Assembly (NCBI GenBank): GCA_045602005.1
Contig: JAZSAS010000068.1
Span: 1 to 18,028, forward strand
Direction of reading: 5' to 3'
From: UMGS755 sp045602005
Lineage (GTDB): Bacteria > Bacillota > Clostridia > UBA1381 > UBA9506
Length of the DNA stretch: 18,028 nucleotides
Shown: piece after piece, positions 6,664-14,417 of the stretch
Position numbering within the stretch: position 1 is the stretch's first letter
Layout of the letters: every line of letters begins with the position of its first letter
Notes under the pieces: model-generated
Databases searched by the model: none
What the model saw: the letters and a program-made list of their open reading frames with translations, nothing else
Told to the model about the DNA's origin: nothing
Made by a program: the position numbers and the translations under genes

Positions 6664-7284
6664 ATGTTAAAATTTGATGAGAAGGGTTTAATTCCGGCAG
6701 TGGCTCAAGATTATATTTCAGGCCGGATACTGATGTTGGCTTACATGAATGAAGAATCCTTGAAGCTGACCATGGAAACCGGAAAGGCAACGTTTTTCTC
6801 TCGGTCACGTCAGTGTCTGTGGACAAAGGGTGAACATTCGGGCAACATTCTTCATGTGAAAGAAATTTTGGTTGATTGTGATGAAGATGCACTGATTTTA
6901 AAGGTTGACCCTGCAGGTCCGGCTTGCCATACCGGTGAAACCACCTGTTTTTACAGAAAAATGGAGCAGGACGGTAGCTTGACCGACCATAAAAAAGAAA
7001 CCGTTTCTCTTTCAGTTTTAAAAGACGTTTATGACGTGATTGTGGATAGAAAAAATCATCCTAAGGAAGGCTCATATACCAATTACCTCTTCACGAAAGG
7101 CATTGATAAACAGCTGAAGAAAATCGGTGAGGAGGCGGCTGAGATTATTATTGCTGCTAAAAACCCCGATGTGAGCGAGCTGGAATATGAATCCTGCGAC
7201 TTTTTATATCACCTGATGGTTGTTATGGTTGAGCGTGGTCTTACCTGGGAAAATCTTATGTCGGAGCTTGACAAACGCAGATAG
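6664..7284 (+). CDS. hisIE: HisIE, bifunctional phosphoribosyl-AMP cyclohydrolase / phosphoribosyl-ATP pyrophosphatase
   Basis: This 206-residue fusion performs steps two and three of histidine synthesis. Residues 1 to about 105 are the HisI metal-dependent cyclohydrolase, with ILMLAYMNEESL, TGKATFFSRSRQCLWTKGE, DCDEDALIL and the metal-site CHTGETTCFY. Residues about 113 to 206 are the HisE pyrophosphatase, an all-alpha MazG-like fold, with LFTKGIDKQLKKIGEEAAEIIIAAKN and the ESCDFLYHLMV helix. It starts 19 bases after hisF, with a GAGG in the gap, and is part of the same operon. Confidence 0.96.
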   Translation: MLKFDEKGLIPAVAQDYISGRILMLAYMNEESLKLTMETGKATFFSRSRQCLWTKGEHSGNILHVKEILVDCDEDALILKVDPAGPACHTGETTCFYRKMEQDGSLTDHKKETVSLSVLKDVYDVIVDRKNHPKEGSYTNYLFTKGIDKQLKKIGEEAAEIIIAAKNPDVSELEYESCDFLYHLMVVMVERGLTWENLMSELDKRR

Positions 7285-7296
7285 CAGGTGCTTTTT

Positions 7297-8496
7297 ATGA
7301 AGTTCATGGCAGTTATTTGTGAATACAATCCCTTTCACAACGGCCACGCTTATCAGCTGGAAAAACAGCGGGAGGCCTTAGATTGTGACGGCGTTATTTG
7401 TCTCATGAGCGGCTCCTTCGTTCAACGTGGTGAGCCGGCTGTTTGTGATAAATGGGCAAGAGCGGAAATGGCTCTGGCCTGCGGAGCTGATTTGGTGCTT
7501 GAACTGCCGGTGCTATATGCCCTGCAGTCAGCTGAGGGCTTTGCCCGTGGCGGTGTGTCTCTTCTTTCAAAACTTGGCTTTGAGGGATATTTGTGTTTTG
7601 GCAGCGAAACAGGTGATTTAAACGGTTTGAAAGCCGTTGCCGGCTTGAGTGAGTCGCCGGACTATCATCGTTTGGTGCGCACATATTTAGAAACCGGTGT
7701 GAGTTACCCAAAGGCCTGCGGCATGGCTGTAGCGCAGTTAGAGCCTACGGCAGATGGTTTAGACATTCGACCCAACGATGTGCTGGGAGTTGAATATATC
7801 CGTGCCTTACAGAAGGCGGGTTCAACTCTTGAGCCTGCCGTTATTCAGAGAAAAGGGGCGCATAATTCTAAAGTAGCAGAGGACGTTTTTTTAAGTGCCA
7901 CCGGCATTCGTGAGCGCCTTTTTGCGGGGCAGGACATTGCTCCATATATACCGGAAGAGGCTTTTAAAATTTTGAAGCGTGAAATTAAAGCCGGACGTGG
8001 GCCTGTGACAACAGAAGGCCTAGATGCACTTTTATGTTATGTTCTAAACAGAATAGACAAGAAAGAATTGGCAGGCATCAGTGGCGTTTCTGAGGGGCTG
8101 GAAAACCGATTGATTGAAGCGGCCAACAAGCAACGAAGTTTTCATGAAATTGCCATGGCGGCTAAAACAAAGCGCTATCCTTATACCCGCATTTGTCGTG
8201 TGCTGTTGCATACCCTGTTAGGCATGCAAAAAGAGGACGAGGCCATCTCGCCGTCTTATGCCCGCATTTTAGGTGTTGGCAAAAGAGGGGGAGCCATTTT
8301 GCGGTATCTGCAAAAAAATTCGTCTGTTCCCTTTATCAACAAAACCGCTGATGCAAGGTTTTGCGATGCAGCATCAAAGCGGCTTTTTTCTCTGGATGTG
8401 GCGGCAACAGACTTATATGCCTTGTTATATCCTAAAAAAAATACAGGAGAAAGCGGCATGGATTTTTGCCGTTCCCCTGTGATATTATTTGAATAA
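7297..8496 (+). CDS. tmcAL: TmcAL, tRNA(Met) cytidine acetate ligase
   Basis: The 399-residue product matches the family once called DUF795/YlbM. TmcAL uses acetate and ATP to form N4-acetylcytidine at the wobble position of elongator tRNA(Met). The nucleotidyltransferase-like N-terminus has MAVICEYNPFHNGHAYQL with the HxGH-type ATP site, followed by MSGSFVQRGEPAVCDKWARAEMAL and GADLVLELPVLYALQSAE. ATG 7297 has GCAGGTG six bases upstream and is preferred over GTG 7288 in the same frame. It begins 12 bases after hisIE, so it should be co-transcribed with the his genes. No functional link is obvious. Its 3' end overlaps the convergent helicase gene by 12 bases and contains that gene's terminator. 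Confidence 0.93.
   Translation: MKFMAVICEYNPFHNGHAYQLEKQREALDCDGVICLMSGSFVQRGEPAVCDKWARAEMALACGADLVLELPVLYALQSAEGFARGGVSLLSKLGFEGYLCFGSETGDLNGLKAVAGLSESPDYHRLVRTYLETGVSYPKACGMAVAQLEPTADGLDIRPNDVLGVEYIRALQKAGSTLEPAVIQRKGAHNSKVAEDVFLSATGIRERLFAGQDIAPYIPEEAFKILKREIKAGRGPVTTEGLDALLCYVLNRIDKKELAGISGVSEGLENRLIEAANKQRSFHEIAMAAKTKRYPYTRICRVLLHTLLGMQKEDEAISPSYARILGVGKRGGAILRYLQKNSSVPFINKTADARFCDAASKRLFSLDVAATDLYALLYPKKNTGESGMDFCRSPVILFE
8434..8480 (-). terminator. Terminator of the SNF2 helicase gene, inside the tmcAL coding region
   Basis: Read on the minus strand, ACAGGGGAA (8480-8472) plus CGGCA pairs with TGCCG plus TTCTCCTGT (one G-U, a 2-base bulge, 8-base loop). Eight T residues follow (8441-8434). 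The hairpin starts four bases after the helicase stop codon, as expected for an intrinsic terminator, yet these bases also encode the last residues of TmcAL. Confidence 0.82.
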
Positions 8497-11400
8497 ATCT
8501 AAAATTTGTTCTTTGGTTAAACCTTGTAAAATACTACCTTCATCTGGCAGAACATTGTCTGCCAGATTTTGTTTTTTCTCAGCCAGTTCCAGAATTTTTT
8601 CTTCAATGGTGTCTTTGGCAATCAGTTTATAAACCGAGACATTGTTTTTTTGTCCAATGCGGTGGGCTCTGTCGGTAGCCTGATTTTGTGCGCTTTTGTT
8701 CCACCACGGGTCATAATGAATCACCACATCGGCACCGGTCAGGTTTAATCCTGTGCCGCCGGCCTTCAGGGAAATCAGAAAAACAGGGGTATCGTCTTGA
8801 TTAAAAGCCGTGACCTGAGCCAGCCTGTCTTCTTTTTTTGTTGCTCCTTCAATGAGATAATAGGGAAGTTTTTTCTCTTTTAACTGCTTTTCAATGAGTG
8901 AGAGCATGGTGGTGAACTGAGAAAAAATCAAAATTTTGTGTCCCGATGCCACTGAGCTTTCCACCAAATCCATACATAAATTCAGTTTGGCACTTTGTTC
9001 TTTGTAATTTTCATATAATAATGCCGGGTCGCAGCATAGCTGGCGCAAACGGGTGAGCATGGCAAGCACCATGAGCTTGTTTTTTCCAACGGATGCTTGA
9101 TTCAGGCTTTCTTCCAGTTCCTTTTTCATAGAGGCAAGATTTGCCCGATATAACGTGCTTTGTTCCTGTGCCAGCGTTGTATATAAAACAGTTTCTGTTT
9201 TTTCTGGCAACTCAGATAAAACATCGCGTTTTAAACGGCGCAGAATAAACGGCGCAGTCATCCGCTTAAGTTCCGACAGGGCAGACTGGTCACCGTCTTT
9301 AATAATGGGCACCTCAAATCTTTCACGGAATCGGGCGTATTTATATAGATAACCAGGCATTAAATAATCAAAAATAGACCAAAGTTCCGCTACGGTATTT
9401 TCAATGGGCGTACCCGTCAGTGCAAAACGAACCTTTGCAGAAATTGCTTTTACAGATCGTGCGTTCTGCGTGTTGTGATTCTTAATATACTGTGCTTCAT
9501 CAATAATTTGAAAATCAAACTGCAAGGTTTGATAGTGGCTAATGTCACGCCTTAAGAGGTCATAGGAGGTAATCAGCACATCTGCCTGTTCTGCCTGTTT
9601 AATAAGCTCAGCACGTTCTTCGGTGCCGCCCAGAACACAACAGGTACGGAGCGAAGGCGTAAAACGACGAATTTCGTGTTCCCAATTTAGCACCAAAGAG
9701 GCAGGACAAATGACGAGGGCATGGCAACAGCTATGCTCTTTTTTATATGCGGCCAACAAAGACAGAACCTGCAGTGTTTTACCCAACCCCATATCATCGG
9801 CTAAAATGCCGCCAAATCGGCAGTGTGACAAGGTTTGCAACCATTGAAAACCATCTTTCTGGTAATCACGCAGCACCTGATCCAGTCCATCAGGCAGTTT
9901 AGGTTCAAAAGTTTTCGATTCAGAGAAAGCCCTTGCCAGCTCCGTGAAGCTTTTGTCTTTCGCAACGGGAATCTCTGTCACAGAATTAAGATATAGGGCA
10001 CGGTAAGCCGGCACGGATGCTTCATTTTTCTTTAAGTCTGAAGCGGAAAGGCCAATGTTATCGGTTATATTGCCCAACTGAGTCATTGTGTCGGTTTCAA
10101 GAAGCAGAAACGAGCCGTTTTTCAAACGAAGATATTTTTTTCGCTGACGGTAGGCTGTGAGTGCTGCAGCCAATACTGCGGGAGGCAAGTCTCCAGCTGA
10201 AACATCTAGTTTTAGCAGGTTTGATTCCATGCGCACGCCAAGACTGGCACGGGGAAAGGGATTGAGCTTCACCGTTTTCAGACTGGCACCGACATATAAA
10301 TCGGCTTTGCGTGACAGGGCGGGAATGCCCTCATAAACCAATTGAAACAATTGGTCGTCATCTGCTGAGAAACAGGCTGTTCCCGGTGTTTTTCCCGGCT
10401 GGGGGAAATAGGTTTTAACCAGTTTTTCAATCTGTGTTTCTTCTTCTATATCCCAAACTGTTTGCAAATCACGATTAAAGTCAAAGGCATGATACATGGT
10501 GTCATCATAAAAAAACTCTGTTCGGGCAGTTACGGTGCGCCCAGCATCCATATCCAGATAGATTTTGGTTTTCAAAGCCGGCGGAATAAAATCTTGTTTG
10601 CCGGACTCTAAGGAAATAAACCGTGCGGCAGGCTTTAAAACCATACTGTAAAAAGTGCGCATATCCTCTTTTGCAATCATGGGGTTTGTTTCATCACCAA
10701 CAAAACGGCGCAAAAGGCCGCCGCAAGCATCGGAAAATTCATGATTGCAGGCAAACAGAGTATCTTCCTGTAAAATATAAAATCCTTCGGCACCTTTATA
10801 TATGGAAAAATCCCGTTTGTCCAAGCTTAAACGGTAAAAGTCACCGGAGGCCTTAATGAATAGGGTAAAGGCAGGGTGCGCAGCGGTAACTGTCAGGGTT
10901 TTTCCATCGCAAGGGAGCTTTTGCTCAGCAAACAGACGCATCAAGCTATCAAGAGCCTCTGGCGTCAGCAACATGGATTTAGGACGGTCTTCTTCGGCAC
11001 ATAAAGGATAATAGGTCATGAAAAAACGCAAAAGTGCCTCATTCTGAAAGTTTTCCGGAGCATATAAAAAGTTTTCCACACGTCCGCAAGTGCCAATTGT
11101 CCGTGTGGCCACAGCTTGATAGAGTTCGTTTAAATCTTTAACAATGTAAGCCTTTTTGCAGCCCAGTTTAAACCCCAGACGCACATGCTGTTTTGTGAGA
11201 TGAAGCAGAGGCAAAAGCTGTACCTTATATCCCCCTGCACGTTGCAGTGCCCGGGATTTTAAAACCTCTGCCCGGCTAGAGATTAAGGCTTTGCAATAAC
11301 TGTCTGTTTTAACAGCGGTTTGTTTCTGACCGCCGGTTCGGGCAAAATCAGTTGAGAAAAATTCATTTTCAATTTTAATTAAAAGCGCAACAATATGAGG

Positions 11401-11637
11401 ACAAATGCCGGCACTGTCACAGGAACAGCTCATGTTTTCAATCTGTTCACTCTCATTATCAATCTCTAAAACTGTGTGGCAGTTTTCCTCTGAAAAGGTG
11501 GCTGTCACCTGATAGGAATTGAGAAACCGTGTGGGCAGAATTTGGTGTGAAAAGGGCATGCTGGCAAGCGACAGCCCTTGGTTATAAATTGTGTTATCAT
11601 CCGCCATTTTTCGTATCAGACTACGGGGAATCGGCAT
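8485..11637 (-). CDS. SWIM zinc-finger / SNF2-family DEAD-like helicase
   Basis: The 1050-residue protein has an N-terminal SWIM zinc finger (CSCDSAGICPH near residues 67-77). A long middle region (about 90-570) is probably the bacterial SNF2-associated domain. A complete C-terminal Snf2 ATPase follows: DYQKDGFQWL, Walker A DDMGLGKT near 610, Walker B DEAQ near 710, LTGTPIENTVAELWS, then helicase lobe 2 with IFSQF near 900, SLKAGGTGLNLTGAD and DRAHRIGQ near 990. Such proteins translocate on double-stranded DNA; their role in Clostridia is poorly defined. The 659-residue DUF5107 gene is divergent to it and tmcAL convergent. There is no methyltransferase, nuclease or other defence partner, so I read it as a stand-alone housekeeping-type helicase rather than a defence system. 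The start at 11637 is the first ATG in frame, and its ribosome binding site is weak. Confidence 0.9.
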   Translation of the reverse strand: MPIPRSLIRKMADDNTIYNQGLSLASMPFSHQILPTRFLNSYQVTATFSEENCHTVLEIDNESEQIENMSCSCDSAGICPHIVALLIKIENEFFSTDFARTGGQKQTAVKTDSYCKALISSRAEVLKSRALQRAGGYKVQLLPLLHLTKQHVRLGFKLGCKKAYIVKDLNELYQAVATRTIGTCGRVENFLYAPENFQNEALLRFFMTYYPLCAEEDRPKSMLLTPEALDSLMRLFAEQKLPCDGKTLTVTAAHPAFTLFIKASGDFYRLSLDKRDFSIYKGAEGFYILQEDTLFACNHEFSDACGGLLRRFVGDETNPMIAKEDMRTFYSMVLKPAARFISLESGKQDFIPPALKTKIYLDMDAGRTVTARTEFFYDDTMYHAFDFNRDLQTVWDIEEETQIEKLVKTYFPQPGKTPGTACFSADDDQLFQLVYEGIPALSRKADLYVGASLKTVKLNPFPRASLGVRMESNLLKLDVSAGDLPPAVLAAALTAYRQRKKYLRLKNGSFLLLETDTMTQLGNITDNIGLSASDLKKNEASVPAYRALYLNSVTEIPVAKDKSFTELARAFSESKTFEPKLPDGLDQVLRDYQKDGFQWLQTLSHCRFGGILADDMGLGKTLQVLSLLAAYKKEHSCCHALVICPASLVLNWEHEIRRFTPSLRTCCVLGGTEERAELIKQAEQADVLITSYDLLRRDISHYQTLQFDFQIIDEAQYIKNHNTQNARSVKAISAKVRFALTGTPIENTVAELWSIFDYLMPGYLYKYARFRERFEVPIIKDGDQSALSELKRMTAPFILRRLKRDVLSELPEKTETVLYTTLAQEQSTLYRANLASMKKELEESLNQASVGKNKLMVLAMLTRLRQLCCDPALLYENYKEQSAKLNLCMDLVESSVASGHKILIFSQFTTMLSLIEKQLKEKKLPYYLIEGATKKEDRLAQVTAFNQDDTPVFLISLKAGGTGLNLTGADVVIHYDPWWNKSAQNQATDRAHRIGQKNNVSVYKLIAKDTIEEKILELAEKKQNLADNVLPDEGSILQGLTKEQILDLFK
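8542..8577 (+). terminator. Terminator of the his-tmcAL operon, inside the helicase coding region
   Basis: ATCTGGCAGA (8542-8551) and TCTGCCAGAT (8558-8567) form a perfect 10-base stem with a 6-base loop, followed by TTTGTTTTTT. It lies about 45 bases after the tmcAL stop on the plus strand. The same DNA encodes the C-terminal region of the convergent helicase. Confidence 0.85.
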
Positions 11638-11675
11638 AAAAATGACACCAACCTTTCCAAAAGGGTATTCATTTT

Positions 11676-11704
11676 ATTATACCACACTTTTGTTTATAAT
11701 ACAA
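11676..11704 (-). promoter_or_regulatory. Promoter of the SNF2 helicase gene
   Basis: On the minus strand, TTGTAT (11704-11699) and TATAAT (11681-11676) are separated by 17 bases and lie about 40 bases before the ATG at 11637. The -10 is perfect and the -35 partial. Confidence 0.7.
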
Positions 11705-11785
11705 GTTTTTTGGCGAATTTGCATTACTAAATAACGTGTAGCTGCGAAAATATTATAATTTAAATAAAGAAATTGACAGAAAGGC

Positions 11786-11814
11786 TTGACGCATTATAAC
11801 AGGTATGGTATATA
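11786..11814 (+). promoter_or_regulatory. Promoter-like sequence upstream of the DUF5107 gene
   Basis: TTGACG (11786-11791) and TATATA (11809-11814) are 17 bases apart; TATAAT at 11811 gives a 19-base alternative. It lies about 300 bases upstream of the ATG at 12118, so either there is a long leader or it served a lost gene. A weaker TTGACG occurs nearer, at 12050. Confidence 0.45.
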
Positions 11815-11997
11815 ATAAAAGAATGTAGAATAGTAATGAATCTTGCGACTTAGTTGCTAATATGTTAAAAATATCCTGATTCAAGCAAATGGAATAGATA
11901 ATGACGGTAGTCAGGGTGATGGTGGATTTGTTTATCTTTCGGGGGTTTCTGAATTTACAGACAACACAGGGTGTAACCTTTTATCATGCTACAAGAA

Positions 11998-12030
11998 CGG
12001 CACAGTTCATTTTCAGAGAAGACTGTGCCG
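11998..12030. repeat. 9-base perfect inverted repeat
   Basis: CGGCACAGT (11998-12006) and ACTGTGCCG (12022-12030) are separated by 15 bases. They could form a stem in the leader of the DUF5107 mRNA or be an operator for it. No T run follows directly, so terminator function is less likely. Confidence 0.45.
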
Positions 12031-12117
12031 GAATATAGTTATCTTTTTGTTGACGGAGCACGTAAAAAACAATAAGAAAAACTATTTTAAGTAATTTAAA
12101 ATAAAGGGAGAAACGTT

Positions 12118-14097
12118 ATGTTAAAATTCGAAAACTATGCAATACCGGCAGCATCATTTGGTAAACTTAATCCTCTTCCTGACATGAATAATGTCAGCAA
12201 TATCCACGCAGACTTTAAAACTACATCAGCACTCAGTGAGGAAGAGGCACAATATCTTGGTAAGGGCACAATATCCACGATGATACCATATATGTATCAG
12301 GATAGCTACACACGCGACAAAAAACCACGGGAATTCAAGGCTGCAGTTCTTGAAAATCAATATATCAAGGCAATATTTCTTCCTGAACTTGGCGGAAGAC
12401 TTTGGTCTCTTTTTGATAAAGAAAAGAACCGTGAGCTTCTATATAAAAACCCGGTATTGCAACCGGGCAATCTTGCACTTAGAAATGCCTGGTTTAGCGG
12501 CGGTGTAGAGTTTAACGTTGGAATAATGGGGCATACCCCTTTAACCTGTTCGCCTATGTGGTGTGCAGCAGACAAAACCAAGCATGGCGATGTTCTTCGT
12601 TTGTATGAATACGAGAGAATACGTGGCGTGGCATATTGTGTGAGTGCACATCTTCCGGAAAATTCAAAGGCATTATACATAAATGTAAGAATAGAGAATA
12701 CTTCTGATAAAGAGAAATATATGTACTGGTGGTCAAACATCGCTTTTCCCGAAACTAAAGAAACACGCGTAATCGTTCCTGCTGAAAAAGCGTTTGTATG
12801 CTCATATAATAATGACCATTATCTTGTGGATAAAGCAAACATTCTTAATTGCGACGGAGTCGATGTAACGTATCCTTCTAACACCAGAAGGGCTCGAGAT
12901 TTTTTCTTTGATATTCCGAAAGAAAACCATAAATGGATAGCAGCTGTTGATAAAGATGGAAGGGGTCTTCTTCAAACATCGACAAAAGAGCTTTTCAGCA
13001 GAAAGCTTTTCCTTTGGGGGCAGGGCAGTGGCGGAAAAAGATGGAGTGAATTTCTGTCTGAGGAAGGCTCAAAATATATTGAAATTCAAGCAGGTCTTGC
13101 ACATACGCAGCTTGAACATATTCCCATGCCGGGCAAAACAGTTTGGGAATGGACAGAAGCTTATACCGCCATCGACGGTGACCCGGAAATTTTACATGGT
13201 GATCTTGCAAAAGCAACTGACTTGGTGGAGAACTACCTTGTTGACAGAGTAGGAAATCCTGACAATTTACCATTCCCGACACTTGACGATGTCATAGAAA
13301 GAAAAATAGTCTATAAAGCCTCGGGTTGGGGAGAACTTGCTGAAAAAATCAACGGGGTAAGATTAAGTGATAACCTTGTTTTTGAAAAGGTTTTAGACGA
13401 TGAGACATCCCAGTGGCATCAGCTGATTGATGAGGGAACATTTCCAAGTCCATGTGTAGATTCTGATCCTGCAAGCTATATGGCAGACAAAGATATTCTT
13501 AAAATGCTTGAAAATCTTTCGTGCCAAAGTTGGTATAGCCTCTTAAATATTGGAATCATTCGTTATGCATTAGGTGATTTGGAAGATGCAAAAAAAGCGT
13601 GGGAAGAGTCGCTTTCGGAAAAACCAAATGCATGGGCATACAGAAATCTTGCGGTGTATTACAAAAACGAGAAAAAAGATATCGAAAAAACGATTGAGCT
13701 TTTCTTAAAAGCGATTCATTTAAAGAAAGACTGTGTACCCCTCGTTATAGAGGCAGGAATGATCCTTGCTGAAAATGGTCAGGATGAAAAATGGCTTGAA
13801 CTTTGGGAAGAACTGAGTGATGCTTTAAAACAACATGGAAGAATAAAGTTCTGTACAGCAATGGCACTTATGCATCTTGAAAGATTTAACGAAGCTACAG
13901 AAATCATTAATGAAAAATTTTACATTGCTGATTTACAGGAAGAAGAGGTTTCTATTTCGAATCTTTGGTTTGAACTTTACAGACGTATTTATGCTAAAGA
14001 AACAGGTGTAGAATACGATGCAAATAATCAAGAACTGATTGATGCAGCTGATGAAAAATATCCGTTGCCCTTTGAGCTTGATTTCCGCATGTTTTAA
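12118..14097 (+). CDS. DUF5107 / TPR domain protein
   Basis: The 659-residue product starts at ATG 12118 behind AAAGGGAG. Residues about 1-400 resemble DUF5107, a beta-sandwich domain related to galactose mutarotase and some glycoside-active enzymes. Recognisable parts are ENQYIKAIFLPELGGRLWSLFDK, LRNAWFSGGVEFNVGIMGH, YWWSNIAFPET and the WGQGSGGKRWSEFL to MPGKTVWEWTEAY stretch. From about residue 467 the protein is alpha-helical with TPR-like repeats (WYSLLNIGIIRYALGDLEDAKKAW and following). There is no signal peptide, so it is cytoplasmic. In related bacteria such proteins often sit near carbohydrate genes, and a sugar-related role is a family-based guess only. Leucine is mostly CTT and isoleucine often ATA, unlike the TTG/CTG/ATT style of hisA-tmcAL and the ATPase, which suggests acquisition from another genome. 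It is monocistronic, with a terminator 87 bases later. Confidence 0.8.
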   Translation: MLKFENYAIPAASFGKLNPLPDMNNVSNIHADFKTTSALSEEEAQYLGKGTISTMIPYMYQDSYTRDKKPREFKAAVLENQYIKAIFLPELGGRLWSLFDKEKNRELLYKNPVLQPGNLALRNAWFSGGVEFNVGIMGHTPLTCSPMWCAADKTKHGDVLRLYEYERIRGVAYCVSAHLPENSKALYINVRIENTSDKEKYMYWWSNIAFPETKETRVIVPAEKAFVCSYNNDHYLVDKANILNCDGVDVTYPSNTRRARDFFFDIPKENHKWIAAVDKDGRGLLQTSTKELFSRKLFLWGQGSGGKRWSEFLSEEGSKYIEIQAGLAHTQLEHIPMPGKTVWEWTEAYTAIDGDPEILHGDLAKATDLVENYLVDRVGNPDNLPFPTLDDVIERKIVYKASGWGELAEKINGVRLSDNLVFEKVLDDETSQWHQLIDEGTFPSPCVDSDPASYMADKDILKMLENLSCQSWYSLLNIGIIRYALGDLEDAKKAWEESLSEKPNAWAYRNLAVYYKNEKKDIEKTIELFLKAIHLKKDCVPLVIEAGMILAENGQDEKWLELWEELSDALKQHGRIKFCTAMALMHLERFNEATEIINEKFYIADLQEEEVSISNLWFELYRRIYAKETGVEYDANNQELIDAADEKYPLPFELDFRMF

Positions 14098-14183
14098 AAG
14101 TATTTAAAGAGTCGTCATTTGCATAAAGCGGATTACGAATTTGGTATCTACTTTATAATCAAATAGCTTAACAGAAGGAAAAG

Positions 14184-14220
14184 ACAAACCTTACACTTTT
14201 TGGGTGTAGGGTTTGTTTTT
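14184..14220 (+). terminator. Terminator of the DUF5107 gene
   Basis: ACAAACCTTACAC (14184-14196) pairs with GTGTAGGGTTTGT (14204-14216) in a 13-base stem with one U-G pair and a 7-base loop, followed by a T run. Confidence 0.87.
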
Positions 14221-14282
14221 TGGTGAGAAATAAATTTTAAATGTGAAATCCATAAACAATTTATGAAGTTTTGGAAAAGATA

Positions 14283-14312
14283 TTGACAATAAAGCCAAAT
14301 AAATGATACTAT
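14283..14312 (+). promoter_or_regulatory. Promoter of the ATPase / alarmone synthetase operon
   Basis: A perfect TTGACA (14283-14288) is followed by GATACT at 16 bases or TACTAT (14307-14312) at 18 bases. It lies about 105 bases upstream of the TTG start at 14418. The -35 is clear; the -10 choice is uncertain. Confidence 0.6.
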
Positions 14313-14417
14313 TAGCGGAAGGATATTCCAAAAATATTATGTTGCAGGGTGAAACCAATGTAAAATTCAATCTAATGGCATATACTAATAATAACTTAAT
14401 CTAGGGAGGAACATATT

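Larger units (their letters stand above)
11705..12117. other. Divergent intergenic region with a possible coding relic
   Basis: About 410 bases lie between the helicase promoter and the DUF5107 gene. A promoter-like pair occurs at 11786-11814. From 11861 to about 12090 one frame stays open without a usable start and reads like protein in its middle (GIDNDGSQGDGGFVYLSG, then SEFTDNTG). Another frame has a 29-codon ORF at 11986-12075 ending EYSYLFVDGARKKQ. These may be pieces of a decayed, frameshifted gene; I do not recognise the family. An inverted repeat lies at 11998-12030. Confidence 0.3.
14098..14417. other. Intergenic stretch between the DUF5107 gene and the P-type ATPase
   Basis: It holds the DUF5107 terminator (14184-14220) and the ATPase promoter (14283-14312). 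The rest is AT-rich, with no gene or further motif that I can support. Confidence 0.6.

Noticed and set aside
8485..11637. SNF2 helicase as part of a phage-defence system (for example DISARM-like or other helicase cassettes)
   Set aside because: No methyltransferase, nuclease, DUF1998 or phospholipase-D gene is nearby. Neighbours are metabolic, and SWIM/SNF2 proteins of this size are widespread as single genes.
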